A DNA stretch of 64,000 nt, from assembly GCF_032594355.1 (NCBI RefSeq), contig NZ_CP131061.1, positions 124,001-188,000 on the forward strand, given 5' to 3'. How positions within the stretch are numbered: the first letter of the stretch is position 1; each line of letters begins with the position of its first letter. A program made the translations under genes and the position numbers. Below, piece by piece: positions 25,705-33,618 of this stretch. This stretch comes from Methanolapillus ohkumae. Its GTDB lineage: Archaea; Halobacteriota; Methanosarcinia; Methanosarcinales; Methanosarcinaceae. The notes beneath the pieces were generated by a model, which made no database searches, was not told the DNA's origin, and was given only the letters and a program-made list of their open reading frames with translations.

Positions 25705-25744
25705 AACTGTTGCAACAATGCTACCACAAACCGTTGCAACAGTT
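25705..25744. terminator. 12-bp inverted repeat in convergent gap
   Basis: AACTGTTGCAAC pairs exactly with GTTGCAACAGTT around a 16-base loop. Likely a bidirectional termination or mRNA 3'-end structure; the GTTGCAAC words resemble other intergenic repeats here. Confidence 0.5.
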
Positions 25745-25875
25745 GCGAATAAAGTATAAGTGACAACAACGGCAAATCGGTGCAATATTTTTTTTTTAAA
25801 AATAAAGGGCAAGATCCTGTTTTTACTTCTTTTTTAAAAGCCAAACCACCCGATTTTAATCATCTTTTAAAATGT

Positions 25876-25900
25876 GTTGCTTTAACGCGCGGCGGCGGCG
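25876..25900 (+). repeat. Copy of recurrent GC-rich intergenic motif
   Basis: TTGCTTTAACGCGCGGCGGC plus GGCG, in the gap between convergent transporter genes. One of the best copies. Confidence 0.55.
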
Positions 25901-26014
25901 CTCAAAATAAAAACCGAAACAAACGACAAAACAGATAATGCAAAAAAATAGAATCGAAAAATAAGAGACAAATGTCTCTCATTTTTCCGTTTTTAAAAAC
26001 TTTTTTTGTTCATT

Positions 26015-27928
26015 TTACTTCTTTTTTTTGGGCTCGAGAAAATCGGTAAAAATGCCCATTGATTTGAGAAGGGCGGCAATTTCTTGGTAAGCCAGGAAAA
26101 TTTCCACATGAGCAATTTTTGTTCCATCGATGCGCGGCTCGGCGGAAATCCAAATTTCTTGCTCGTTTTCTCCGCGTGAAATCACCGGACAGGACAACAA
26201 ATCGCCATGGGTCAGGCGATAAATATTGTTACGGCCGGTTGAGGAAAACCAAGCTTCGTTGGATTTTTTCAGTTCATCCGTAAAACGTTCCCAGTTCAAC
26301 GGGGCAGAAGCTTTCAAATCCAATTGCAATTGGTTGCGCTCGCCGGATTTTTCGATTTGGAGGACCTTTTGGAAGGCTTTGTACTCTTCTGAGTTTTCGT
26401 TGACGTGCGACACTTCATCGCGTTCCAATTTTTTGGCTTCTTTGGGGAAAAACGGAGCCAAATTGTAAACGGACGACTTTTTTGTCATGAGGGACACAAT
26501 GACCAATGAAATCAAACTCAAACTCATTCCGATAATCACACCGTGGCCGGTCATAATCGGGCTGAGGCTTTCTAAGTAGTAAACACCATTAGTTGCACCC
26601 ATATACAAGTCAATGACAACCATGGAAATCTGAGCGACACCGCCGACAATCAAAGAAACAGTTGCGCCTTCCTTGGTGGCACGGTTCCAATAAAGGCCGC
26701 CCATTAAGGGGAAGAAGTAGGCTGCGCTTGCAATGTAGGTCGCGATGTGAATGAATCCAATGATGTCGATTGGGAGGAAAGATACAATCACGGCACCGAT
26801 AATGATAATCAAAACGGTCACCCGGTTCACGACTTTCAAATCCTTCATAGTCGCGTCCGGTTTGATGTATCTTTGGTACAAGTCACGGGAAATGGTGGAT
26901 CCGCCGGAGGTGGCGAAAGTGTCCGTACAAGACATGGCGGCGGCCGTTAAACCAAGTGCCGCGGCGATGATAACCGGCGCTCCGTAGTTATCGGTGATGA
27001 ATCTTAAAAGAGCGGTTTCGGCGCCCATCATATCGGTGATGTCCGGATATAAAAATTTCAAACCGAGTCCGAGCAAACAGCAGGAAATACCGAAAATCAA
27101 CAGCATTAAGAACGAACCCAAGAAGAATCCGTTTCTTGCCGCTTTTTCATCCCGGGTGGCCCACACTTTTTGCCATTGGTCTTGTTCGGAAATCCATCCC
27201 GGCATGATGGCGACACAGAAAATCAAAACCATTGGGAGGCCGAGCGCAAACGGATTCCACCAGGAGGAAGGTTGCGATGTGGTGAGGAATTGTGACATTG
27301 TAAGTCCACTGACATCGGTTGCGGCGAAGATGACGGCAATTGCCAAAAAGATGGTAATGGCGGCCAAAAGGACATATTGAATCACATCGGTCCAGACGAC
27401 GGCGGAGAGACCGCCGAGGAGAACATAAACGGAAACGGAAACCGCAATTAAAATCGCGGCCCAGACCGGGTCGATGCCGAAAAAGACGTTAAAAATGAGA
27501 GACAATCCGGAAATGTCGGCGGCGGCGAAGAAAATCATCACAATGGTAATGATGATGGCAACCGGGCCGCGAATGGATCCGGCGTACCGCTGTTCTAAAA
27601 GTTCGGGCTGTGTAATAGCCGGCAGGCTTTTAATTTTTGTGACCAAAAGGCCGATTAAGAAAAGAGCAATCACGTTGGGCGCCGCGAAGAACCAAATGGA
27701 GCCAACGCCGTTGAGTAAATACATCGCGGTGACGGCCAAAATACCGCCGCCCGTAATCCAAGATGCTGCGGTCGCAAATCCGGTCGGGATTGCGCCGAGT
27801 TTTCTTCCGGCCAGCCAGAAATCAACGACAGAGCGTTGCTTTTTATTGAAATACCATCCAATCGCCACAAGAATTAAAATGTAGGCGGCAAGGACGATTC
27901 CAAAGCCAATCAATAAATTTGTATCCAT
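26015..27928 (-). CDS. Sodium:solute symporter family protein
   Basis: A 637-residue protein of the SSS (LeuT-fold) family with about thirteen membrane segments over residues 1-490. The N-terminal AGRKLGAIPTGFATAASWITGGG and GGLSAVVWTDVIQ are family signatures. A soluble C-terminal domain of about 140 residues follows, starting around LERDEVSHVNENSEEY and ending in a lysine tail; I do not recognise it. Substrates in this family range from amino acids to organic acids and cannot be read here. The start has AGGTGATTTC before it. Its upstream region carries a tandem repeat (27992-28090). Confidence 0.9.
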   Translation of the reverse strand: MDTNLLIGFGIVLAAYILILVAIGWYFNKKQRSVVDFWLAGRKLGAIPTGFATAASWITGGGILAVTAMYLLNGVGSIWFFAAPNVIALFLIGLLVTKIKSLPAITQPELLEQRYAGSIRGPVAIIITIVMIFFAAADISGLSLIFNVFFGIDPVWAAILIAVSVSVYVLLGGLSAVVWTDVIQYVLLAAITIFLAIAVIFAATDVSGLTMSQFLTTSQPSSWWNPFALGLPMVLIFCVAIMPGWISEQDQWQKVWATRDEKAARNGFFLGSFLMLLIFGISCCLLGLGLKFLYPDITDMMGAETALLRFITDNYGAPVIIAAALGLTAAAMSCTDTFATSGGSTISRDLYQRYIKPDATMKDLKVVNRVTVLIIIIGAVIVSFLPIDIIGFIHIATYIASAAYFFPLMGGLYWNRATKEGATVSLIVGGVAQISMVVIDLYMGATNGVYYLESLSPIMTGHGVIIGMSLSLISLVIVSLMTKKSSVYNLAPFFPKEAKKLERDEVSHVNENSEEYKAFQKVLQIEKSGERNQLQLDLKASAPLNWERFTDELKKSNEAWFSSTGRNNIYRLTHGDLLSCPVISRGENEQEIWISAEPRIDGTKIAHVEIFLAYQEIAALLKSMGIFTDFLEPKKKK

Positions 27929-28523
27929 GAAATCACCTGTAATCTGTAACTGTAAACAAAAACGTTATTCGCTCGTGCTTTTCAATTGTTTTTTTCAATT
28001 GATTCTCTCAATCGTTTTTTCCAATTGATTCTCTCAATTTTTTTTCCAATTGATTCTCTCAATTTTTTTTCCAATTGATTCTCTCAATTGTTTTTTTTAA
28101 TTGCACTATTTAATAGCGTTTTGCATTGCCTAACGGATGCAGCGTAGCCTGTCCGTTTAGATTGTTTTTGTCTCTTTCATTATCCGGCATTTTAAAAACT
28201 ATAACAAGCATGACAATTTTTAATTTAAAAGCATCCAACAAACTGAAAAAAAATAATTGCCGTTTAATGAATTTTGTTTTTGAGTCATATTTCACACAAT
28301 ATTTTGCATAAAATATGATTTTGCATACTTTGCATTTTTACATAATTATATTACATATTACCGGTTAATACAGTTTAATTTCTGTTCAACTCAAAAATAT
28401 GCAACATAAAACATCATAAAATCGTTATATAATAATAAATAGATTTTGATGATATCGATTTATTAAATATTTATTATAATATTTTAAAAATAATTATTTT
28501 CCCTTGTGAGTATTGTGAGAAAT
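27929..28523. other. Divergent AT-rich region with tandem repeats
   Basis: About 600 bases between the symporter and the lipid kinase. It has four 25/26-bp repeats (27992-28090), a short partial GC-rich word (TTGCCTAACGGATGCAGCG near 28127) and very AT-rich DNA from 28310 to 28500 where the kinase promoter should lie. No gene seen. Confidence 0.55.
27992..28090. repeat. 25/26-bp tandem repeat, four copies
   Basis: CCAATTGATTCTCTCAATT with a T-run repeats with starts near 28001, 28027, 28052 and 28077. It lies 70-160 bases before the symporter start, in its leader or promoter. Each unit holds the palindrome CAATTG. Confidence 0.85.
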
Positions 28524-29195
28524 ATGTCTGACCGTTCCGTCTCCAAAAAAAGCATACCCGATGCTGAAAAAAATGAGTTCCGTCAGGAAATCAAAAGAAA
28601 GTTGCTTCATATGACTTCTTTTGTTTTTGTGATTTTCATTTATTGGGCAACGCAAGAAATGGCTTGTTTTGTTCTCGGTCTTTTGTTTTTAGGTTTGGTC
28701 GTTGCCGAATGGTTGTGTAAAATGTTTCCGGCGCTTAACAATATTAAAATTAAATATTTTTCCACGGTTCTTCGGGAAAACGAAAAAACCGGAAACGTCA
28801 GTTCCGTTTGGTTTTTACTGGGTTGTTTTTTGTCGGTTTTGTTGTTCTCTAAAGATGTCGCAATCATCGGAATTACGATTCTCATTTTTGGAGACGCGTT
28901 TGCCGCGCTGGTCGGAAAACGGTTTGGGAAACACAAATTTAAAAACGGAAAGTCTTGGGAAGGGTTTTTTGGATTTGTCGGCATTTCTCTTTTGTTTCTG
29001 ACCGCTTATGTTTTTATTTTGGATTTGACCCGAATTTTTACTGTCTTTGCTGCCCTTTCCATTGTTGTTGCGGCACTTGTTGAAATTTATACCAAGCAAA
29101 TAAAAATCGACGACAATTTGACCATTCCGCTGACTTTTGGAATTATGATGCAGATTCTGATAATGTTTTTTGAAAGCTTGATGCTTGGGCTGTAA
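28524..29195 (+). CDS. CTP-dependent polyprenol/phytol kinase-like membrane protein
   Basis: A 223-residue membrane protein of the SEC59/DGK1/VTE5 kinase family, with six or seven helices. The family signature is ILIFGDAFAALVGKRFGKHKF followed by NGKSWEGFFGF, where GDAxAxxVGxxxGxxK binds nucleotide and metal. Relatives phosphorylate dolichol, phytol or diacylglycerol with CTP, so isoprenoid lipid salvage or glycosyl-carrier metabolism is likely. ATG 28524 is preferred over GTG 28506 because GTGAG sits just before it. Confidence 0.82.
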   Translation: MSDRSVSKKSIPDAEKNEFRQEIKRKLLHMTSFVFVIFIYWATQEMACFVLGLLFLGLVVAEWLCKMFPALNNIKIKYFSTVLRENEKTGNVSSVWFLLGCFLSVLLFSKDVAIIGITILIFGDAFAALVGKRFGKHKFKNGKSWEGFFGFVGISLLFLTAYVFILDLTRIFTVFAALSIVVAALVEIYTKQIKIDDNLTIPLTFGIMMQILIMFFESLMLGL

Positions 29196-29245
29196 AATAG
29201 ACTCAAAAACCGGACCGCCGAATTTTCATAAGTTCAAAAAAGTTG

Positions 29246-29266
29246 TTGCTTTAACGCGAGTGGGCG
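29246..29266 (+). repeat. Copy of recurrent GC-rich intergenic motif
   Basis: TTGCTTTAACGCGAGTGGGC in the convergent gap between the lipid kinase and hisB; the first of two copies there. Confidence 0.5.
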
Positions 29267-29346
29267 AAACAAAAATAAAACCGCAAACGGATGAGCAATG
29301 TTCAAATAAAAAACGATCCGTAATTTTGTTCCTCTTTTCTTAAAAA

Positions 29347-29375
29347 TTGCCGCCATAACGCGCGCGCCGGCGGCC
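29347..29375 (+). repeat. Copy of recurrent GC-rich intergenic motif
   Basis: TTGCCGCCATAACGCGCGCG then CCGGCGGCC; GCCGCC can pair with GGCGGC. Second of two copies in this gap. Confidence 0.55.
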
Positions 29376-29407
29376 CCCAAGAACAAAAATCAAATAAAAA
29401 TTAGATT

Positions 29408-29995
29408 TTAAATGATTCCTTTTGTGCTTTTGATGGTATCACTTTCAATCACAACCGCCCGCTTCATGGCGTACGCGAACGCTTTAAAAAGCGCTTCGAT
29501 TTTGTGGTGGTCGTTGTCGCCTTGAACTTTCATATTCAAGTTCATTCCGGACGACACGGCAAAGGATTCAAAAAAATGTTTGGTCATCTGCGTGCTGTAA
29601 TCGCCCACCGCCGGCGCGAAAAAGTCGGCATGAAATACCAAAAATCCACGGCCGCCGATGTCAAGAGCGACTTCCGCCAAGGATTCATCCATCGGAATCC
29701 GGGCTTCTCCAAAACGTGCGATCCCGCGTTTATCAGAAAGTGCCTCTGCCATCACTTTTCCAAGAACAATGCCGGTATCCTCCACCAAATGATGACCGTC
29801 CACATGCAAATCGCCGGCGGCGTTGACCGTCAAATCAAAACCGGAGTGGCGGGAAAACGCATCCAACATGTGGTCAAAAAAACCAATGCCGGTTTGGATA
29901 TTGGAAATTCCGGTCCCGTCCAAATTCAAATCAATTGTGATGTCCGTCTCTTTTGTTTTTCGAGAAAGAGACGCTTTTCTGGCTTTTGATGTCAT
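29408..29995 (-). CDS. hisB: Imidazoleglycerol-phosphate dehydratase
   Basis: A 195-residue HisB that removes water from imidazole glycerol phosphate, step six of histidine synthesis. The two metal-binding repeats are visible as FFDHMLDAFSRHSGF/ DGHHLVEDTGI and GDNDHHKIEALFKAFA. Start at 29995 (MTSKARKASLSRKTKETD) is chosen over an upstream in-frame start that adds 26 unlike residues. Last gene of a hisG-hisA-hisB cluster. Confidence 0.95.
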   Translation of the reverse strand: MTSKARKASLSRKTKETDITIDLNLDGTGISNIQTGIGFFDHMLDAFSRHSGFDLTVNAAGDLHVDGHHLVEDTGIVLGKVMAEALSDKRGIARFGEARIPMDESLAEVALDIGGRGFLVFHADFFAPAVGDYSTQMTKHFFESFAVSSGMNLNMKVQGDNDHHKIEALFKAFAYAMKRAVVIESDTIKSTKGII

Positions 29996-30099
29996 AATAA
30001 TTCTCACAAAAACTAATAAATTATGGAATTTATGAAAAATAATAAATGAATTATGATAAAAACGGTTATACAAGTATTAAACAATACTTGTAATCCGGC

Positions 30100-30897
30100 T
30101 TAAACATTTGACTTCAACGCGGCAATCGCGTCTTCCAATGTGAATTTGTGTGTGTACAACGCGCTTCCGACCACCGCGCCCCAAGCGCCGATTTTCTTTA
30201 ATTCAAATAAATCATCAATGGTCGTCACACCGCCGGATGCGATCACCGGAATTTGAACCGATTCAGTCAATTCCTGCGTCGGACGAACGTCTACGCCTTT
30301 TAACAATCCTTCCGTATCGATATTGGTAAACAGAATGTATCCGGCACCCAATTCCTCAAAGGATTTTCCAACGTCTACCGCCTTTTTTGTGGAAATTTCC
30401 GTCCAGCCTTCCACCGCCACATAACCGTTTTTGGAATCCAAGCCGACAACAACTGATTTTTTTCCAAAACTCTCCGACACGTCCCGGACAATTTTCGGAT
30501 TTTTTAGGGCGATTGTGCTCAGAATTACCCGGTCGGCCCCCCAATTCAAAAGCTTGGCCGCATCTTCAAAAGACCGGATTCCGCCACCGATTTGGATTTG
30601 AATGTCCAGCGGTTTTGCACGGGATATAATTTCTTCGATGATAGACGCGTTTTTGCGTTTTCCTTCAAAAGCACCGTCTAAATCCACCAAGTGAAGCGTT
30701 TTCGCACCTCGGGCGACCCAGGAAAGTGCAACTTCCGCCGGATTGTCCAAAGATACCATTTCACTGCCCGGAATTCCTTGAACCAATTGCACGCATTTGC
30801 CGTTTTTCATGTCGACCGCAGGCAATATTTCAAAATCCGGATTTATTCGTTTTCCATGTCCGTTTTCGATTTTGTTTTTTTTGTTTTTGGAATCCAT
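30100..30897 (-). CDS. hisA: ProFAR isomerase
   Basis: A 265-residue phosphoribosylformimino-AICAR phosphate isomerase, a TIM barrel with the half-barrel pairs ILPAVDMKNGKCVQL (catalytic Asp) and VDLDGAFEG, then LFTNIDTEGLLKG (second Asp) and PVIASGGV. An N-terminal basic extension of about 25 residues is unusual. ATG 30897 is chosen because GGGGGG precedes it; it starts 18 bases after the hisG stop. Confidence 0.95.
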   Translation of the reverse strand: MDSKNKKNKIENGHGKRINPDFEILPAVDMKNGKCVQLVQGIPGSEMVSLDNPAEVALSWVARGAKTLHLVDLDGAFEGKRKNASIIEEIISRAKPLDIQIQIGGGIRSFEDAAKLLNWGADRVILSTIALKNPKIVRDVSESFGKKSVVVGLDSKNGYVAVEGWTEISTKKAVDVGKSFEELGAGYILFTNIDTEGLLKGVDVRPTQELTESVQIPVIASGGVTTIDDLFELKKIGAWGAVVGSALYTHKFTLEDAIAALKSNV

Positions 30898-30915
30898 TGT
30901 TTTTCCCCCCAAACA

Positions 30916-31776
30916 TTATGGGATCAAACGCTCAATCGGCAGGACCAAAATGTCACGGGCACCGACCAATTTTAATTTCCGAATCAGCACAAAAATCATG
31001 TCGGCATCCACGACAGCGTGGACGGCAAACATCGGCTCCGGGCCTTCGACTTGCATAATGGTCGGGCCGTTGAGTCCGGGAATGATCCGTTCCACGTCTT
31101 TGAGCGCCGGCGCCGGCACGTTCATCATGATGTAGCGCTTGGTTTTGGCCAAAAGAACACTTTCAATCGCCGTGATGACGTCGGATATTTTTTCTTTGCT
31201 TTTGACGCTGGTTTTGTTGGCAATCAAATAAACCTTGGATTCAAAAACAGGTGAAATCGCCTTTAATTTGTTAATCATCATGGTGGTTCCGGAGCTTGTG
31301 ATATCCACAATCGCGTCCGCGACACCGATATGCGGTGTCATTTCGCAGGCGCCGCTGACTTGAATGACTTCAACATCCACTTTTCTGTCCTTGAAAAACC
31401 GTTTGGTAATTTCCGGAAACTCGGTGGCCACCCGTTTTCCCGCCAAGTCTTCTACTTTAAGGATTGGGGACGCTTCGGGAACCGCTAAAACAAGGCGAGA
31501 GCTTCCATATTTTAAATCTGTCAGGCATTGAACGTCGGCGCTTCGCTCCACAACCAAATCAAGACCGGTAATTCCTAAATCGGCGGTTCCTTCCGCGACG
31601 TACAGGGGAATGTCGGCCGCGCGCGCGAAAATAAAGGTAATGTCCGGGTCGGATGTTTTTGCGATCAATTGACGGCTCTCGTTGCCGCCGCCGTAAACCG
31701 GAAGGCCCGCGTCTTTAAAAACCTCAAGCGTCGGCTCGTGTAAACGGCCTTTATTGGGAATAGCAATACGAATCAT
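30916..31776 (-). CDS. hisG: ATP phosphoribosyltransferase, long form
   Basis: A 286-residue HisG, first enzyme of histidine synthesis. It opens IRIAIPNKGRLHEPTLE, has the PRPP-binding region around VEVIQVSGACEMTPHIGVADAIVD, and its length includes the C-terminal ACT-like regulatory domain (about 215-286), which in this form binds histidine for feedback control without HisZ. The start at 31776 has AAAGGAA at proper spacing; ATG 31782 is too close to that site. First gene of the his cluster. Confidence 0.95.
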   Translation of the reverse strand: MIRIAIPNKGRLHEPTLEVFKDAGLPVYGGGNESRQLIAKTSDPDITFIFARAADIPLYVAEGTADLGITGLDLVVERSADVQCLTDLKYGSSRLVLAVPEASPILKVEDLAGKRVATEFPEITKRFFKDRKVDVEVIQVSGACEMTPHIGVADAIVDITSSGTTMMINKLKAISPVFESKVYLIANKTSVKSKEKISDVITAIESVLLAKTKRYIMMNVPAPALKDVERIIPGLNGPTIMQVEGPEPMFAVHAVVDADMIFVLIRKLKLVGARDILVLPIERLIP

Positions 31777-32228
31777 TTTCATTTCCTTTTGAATGAATTA
31801 TTTCACGCAAAATTTCTTATTTTGCGGTAAAATTATTTTGATAAAATTCACAACGAAAAAACATTGGAAGTCTTGATGAATAGAATCTGTTTTTCATTAA
31901 AAACTTAATGATTCTTTTCCAAGAACAATCTTTTTTGTGTTCAAGACAACCAAACTTTACAAAAATAAATTACTACCAGTTATATTCATGTGTAAAGAAT
32001 ATATACTATTGACTCGTACTGTCACGTCCTGTAATTTAACTTTGATTAACTTTGAAAAATCACAAGACGAAACCAAGAATCAAAACAAAAATTAAAAAAA
32101 ATTAAAAACAAATTAAAAACAAAAATTAAAAAAATTAAAAACAAATTAAAAACAAAAATTAAAAAAAATAAACCCAAGAATAAAAAAATAATCTGATTTT
32201 TAAATGAAATAAAAAAGAGGACACATTC
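31777..32228. other. Divergent region between hisG and the MAT gene
   Basis: About 450 bases. A TATA-like ATATATAC near 31999-32006 may serve the MAT gene. From 32085 to 32170 there is an A-rich tandem repeat made of AAAAATTAAAAA words. No RNA gene or other structure recognised. Confidence 0.55.
32085..32170 (+). repeat. A-rich tandem repeat upstream of the MAT gene
   Basis: ACAAAAATTAAAAAAATT-type units recur about every 40 bases, two and a half times, just before the MAT start. Low-complexity; would fall in the mRNA leader if the upstream TATA is used. Confidence 0.7.
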
Positions 32229-33434
32229 ATGGCGAGAAATATTTGTGTGGAGCCTTACATGGCGACACCAATTGAAAAACAACAAATTGAATTGGTTGAG
32301 CGAAAAGGAATCGGACATCCGGACAGCATTGCCGACGGTCTTGCGGAATCGGTCAGCCGCGCCTTATGTAAAGAATACATCCAAAAATGCGGCGGGGTTT
32401 TGCATCACAACACCGATGAAACTCAAATCGTTGCCGGTCGTTCTATTCCGGAATTCGGCGGCGGACAAGTCATCCAACCGATTTATATTTTGTTGGTCGG
32501 GCGGGCCACCAAAGAATTTCAGGGAACGAGCATTCCGGCGGACACCATCGCGCTAAAAACCGCGCGCAACTACTTGAAAAACACGCTTCCGAGTTTGGAT
32601 GTGGATTGTAATGTGATTTTGGATTGCAAATTCGGAACCGGATCCTCTGATTTGATGCACGTGTTTGGCCGCGACTCCAAGGTTCCGGTCGCAAACGACA
32701 CATCTTTTGGGGTTGGTCATGCGCCGTTTTCCGAACTTGAAAAAATTGTCTACAACACCGAACGTGCGCTTGTGGAAGATCTCAAGAAAAAGAAAGGTCA
32801 AAAAGCCGTCGGTGAAGACATTAAAGTGATGGGGCTTCGAAACGGTGAAGATATTACGCTCACGATTTGCAGCGGCCTGGTCGGACAGTATGTGGACGAC
32901 ATTGGGGCTTATGTCAATATCGTTGAAGAAATGAAGGATTATGTTCTTGATTTGGTTCCGAAGTACACGCAAAGAAATGTGACGGTGGACATCAACACGG
33001 CGGATGACATTGCCAAAGAGTCGGTCTTTTTGACGGTCACGGGGACTTCCGCGGAAATGGGAGACGACGGCTCGGTTGGCCGCGGAAACCGTTCCAATGG
33101 TTTGATTACGCCCAACCGCCCGATGAGTATGGAGGCGACAAGCGGCAAAAATCCGATCAACCACATCGGAAAGATTTATAATTTATTGTCGACGCAAATC
33201 GCCCGTCAAATCGCAACCGAGCTTGATGGAATCGACGATGTTTATGTCAAATTGTTGTCTCAAATCGGGCACCCGATTGACCAGCCGCTCATTGCGAGCG
33301 CGCAAATCAGTACGAAGCCGGGCGTGAAATTCGATTCCATGAGAAAAGAAGCCGAAGGAATCATTGACGAATGGCTCGCAAATACCCGCAAAATCACCGA
33401 AATGGTGGCCAAAGGCGAACTCGATACATTCTGA
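32229..33434 (+). CDS. mat: S-adenosylmethionine synthetase, archaeal type
   Basis: A 401-residue archaeal methionine adenosyltransferase making SAM from methionine and ATP. The ATP-binding start VERKGIGHPDSIADG, DETQIVAGRS, the GSSDLMHVFGR stretch and SVGRGNRSNGLITPNRPMSMEA are characteristic of the archaeal branch. Full length; ends in TGA. A ribosome binding site AAGAGGAC lies just upstream. It converges on the first adhesin gene. Confidence 0.96.
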   Translation: MARNICVEPYMATPIEKQQIELVERKGIGHPDSIADGLAESVSRALCKEYIQKCGGVLHHNTDETQIVAGRSIPEFGGGQVIQPIYILLVGRATKEFQGTSIPADTIALKTARNYLKNTLPSLDVDCNVILDCKFGTGSSDLMHVFGRDSKVPVANDTSFGVGHAPFSELEKIVYNTERALVEDLKKKKGQKAVGEDIKVMGLRNGEDITLTICSGLVGQYVDDIGAYVNIVEEMKDYVLDLVPKYTQRNVTVDINTADDIAKESVFLTVTGTSAEMGDDGSVGRGNRSNGLITPNRPMSMEATSGKNPINHIGKIYNLLSTQIARQIATELDGIDDVYVKLLSQIGHPIDQPLIASAQISTKPGVKFDSMRKEAEGIIDEWLANTRKITEMVAKGELDTF

Positions 33435-33525
33435 TTTTTAATTTTTTTTGTTTTAAAAAATCAGATTTCTTTTTTTTTAAAAATTAATTTTTGAGTTCAT
33501 TTTGAGTGAATTGAATTTTAAATAG

Positions 33526-33555
33526 AAAAACAACATGATTTCTCATGTTGTTTTT
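33526..33555 (-). terminator. AACAACATGA-type hairpin after the first adhesin
   Basis: AAAAACAACATGA and its exact complement with a 4-base loop, flanked by T-runs on both strands. It lies between the MAT gene and the first adhesin stop and can act in both directions. The same stem recurs after all four adhesins. Confidence 0.75.
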
Positions 33556-33618
33556 TTGAAATTTATTGTTTTTTAGCATTATTTTGTATTCTCTTTTGTT
33601 TTTTAGCCAAGACAAAAA

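Larger units (their letters stand above)
25603..26014. other. Convergent intergenic region with hairpin and GC-rich motif
   Basis: Between the MATE exporter and the sodium/solute symporter stops. It holds a 12-bp inverted repeat (25705-25744), one copy of the recurrent GC-rich motif (25876-25900) and otherwise AT-rich filler. No gene is evident. Confidence 0.6.

Noticed and set aside
27992..28090. Possible CRISPR array
   Set aside because: Units are directly abutting with no unique spacers; no cas genes in the window.
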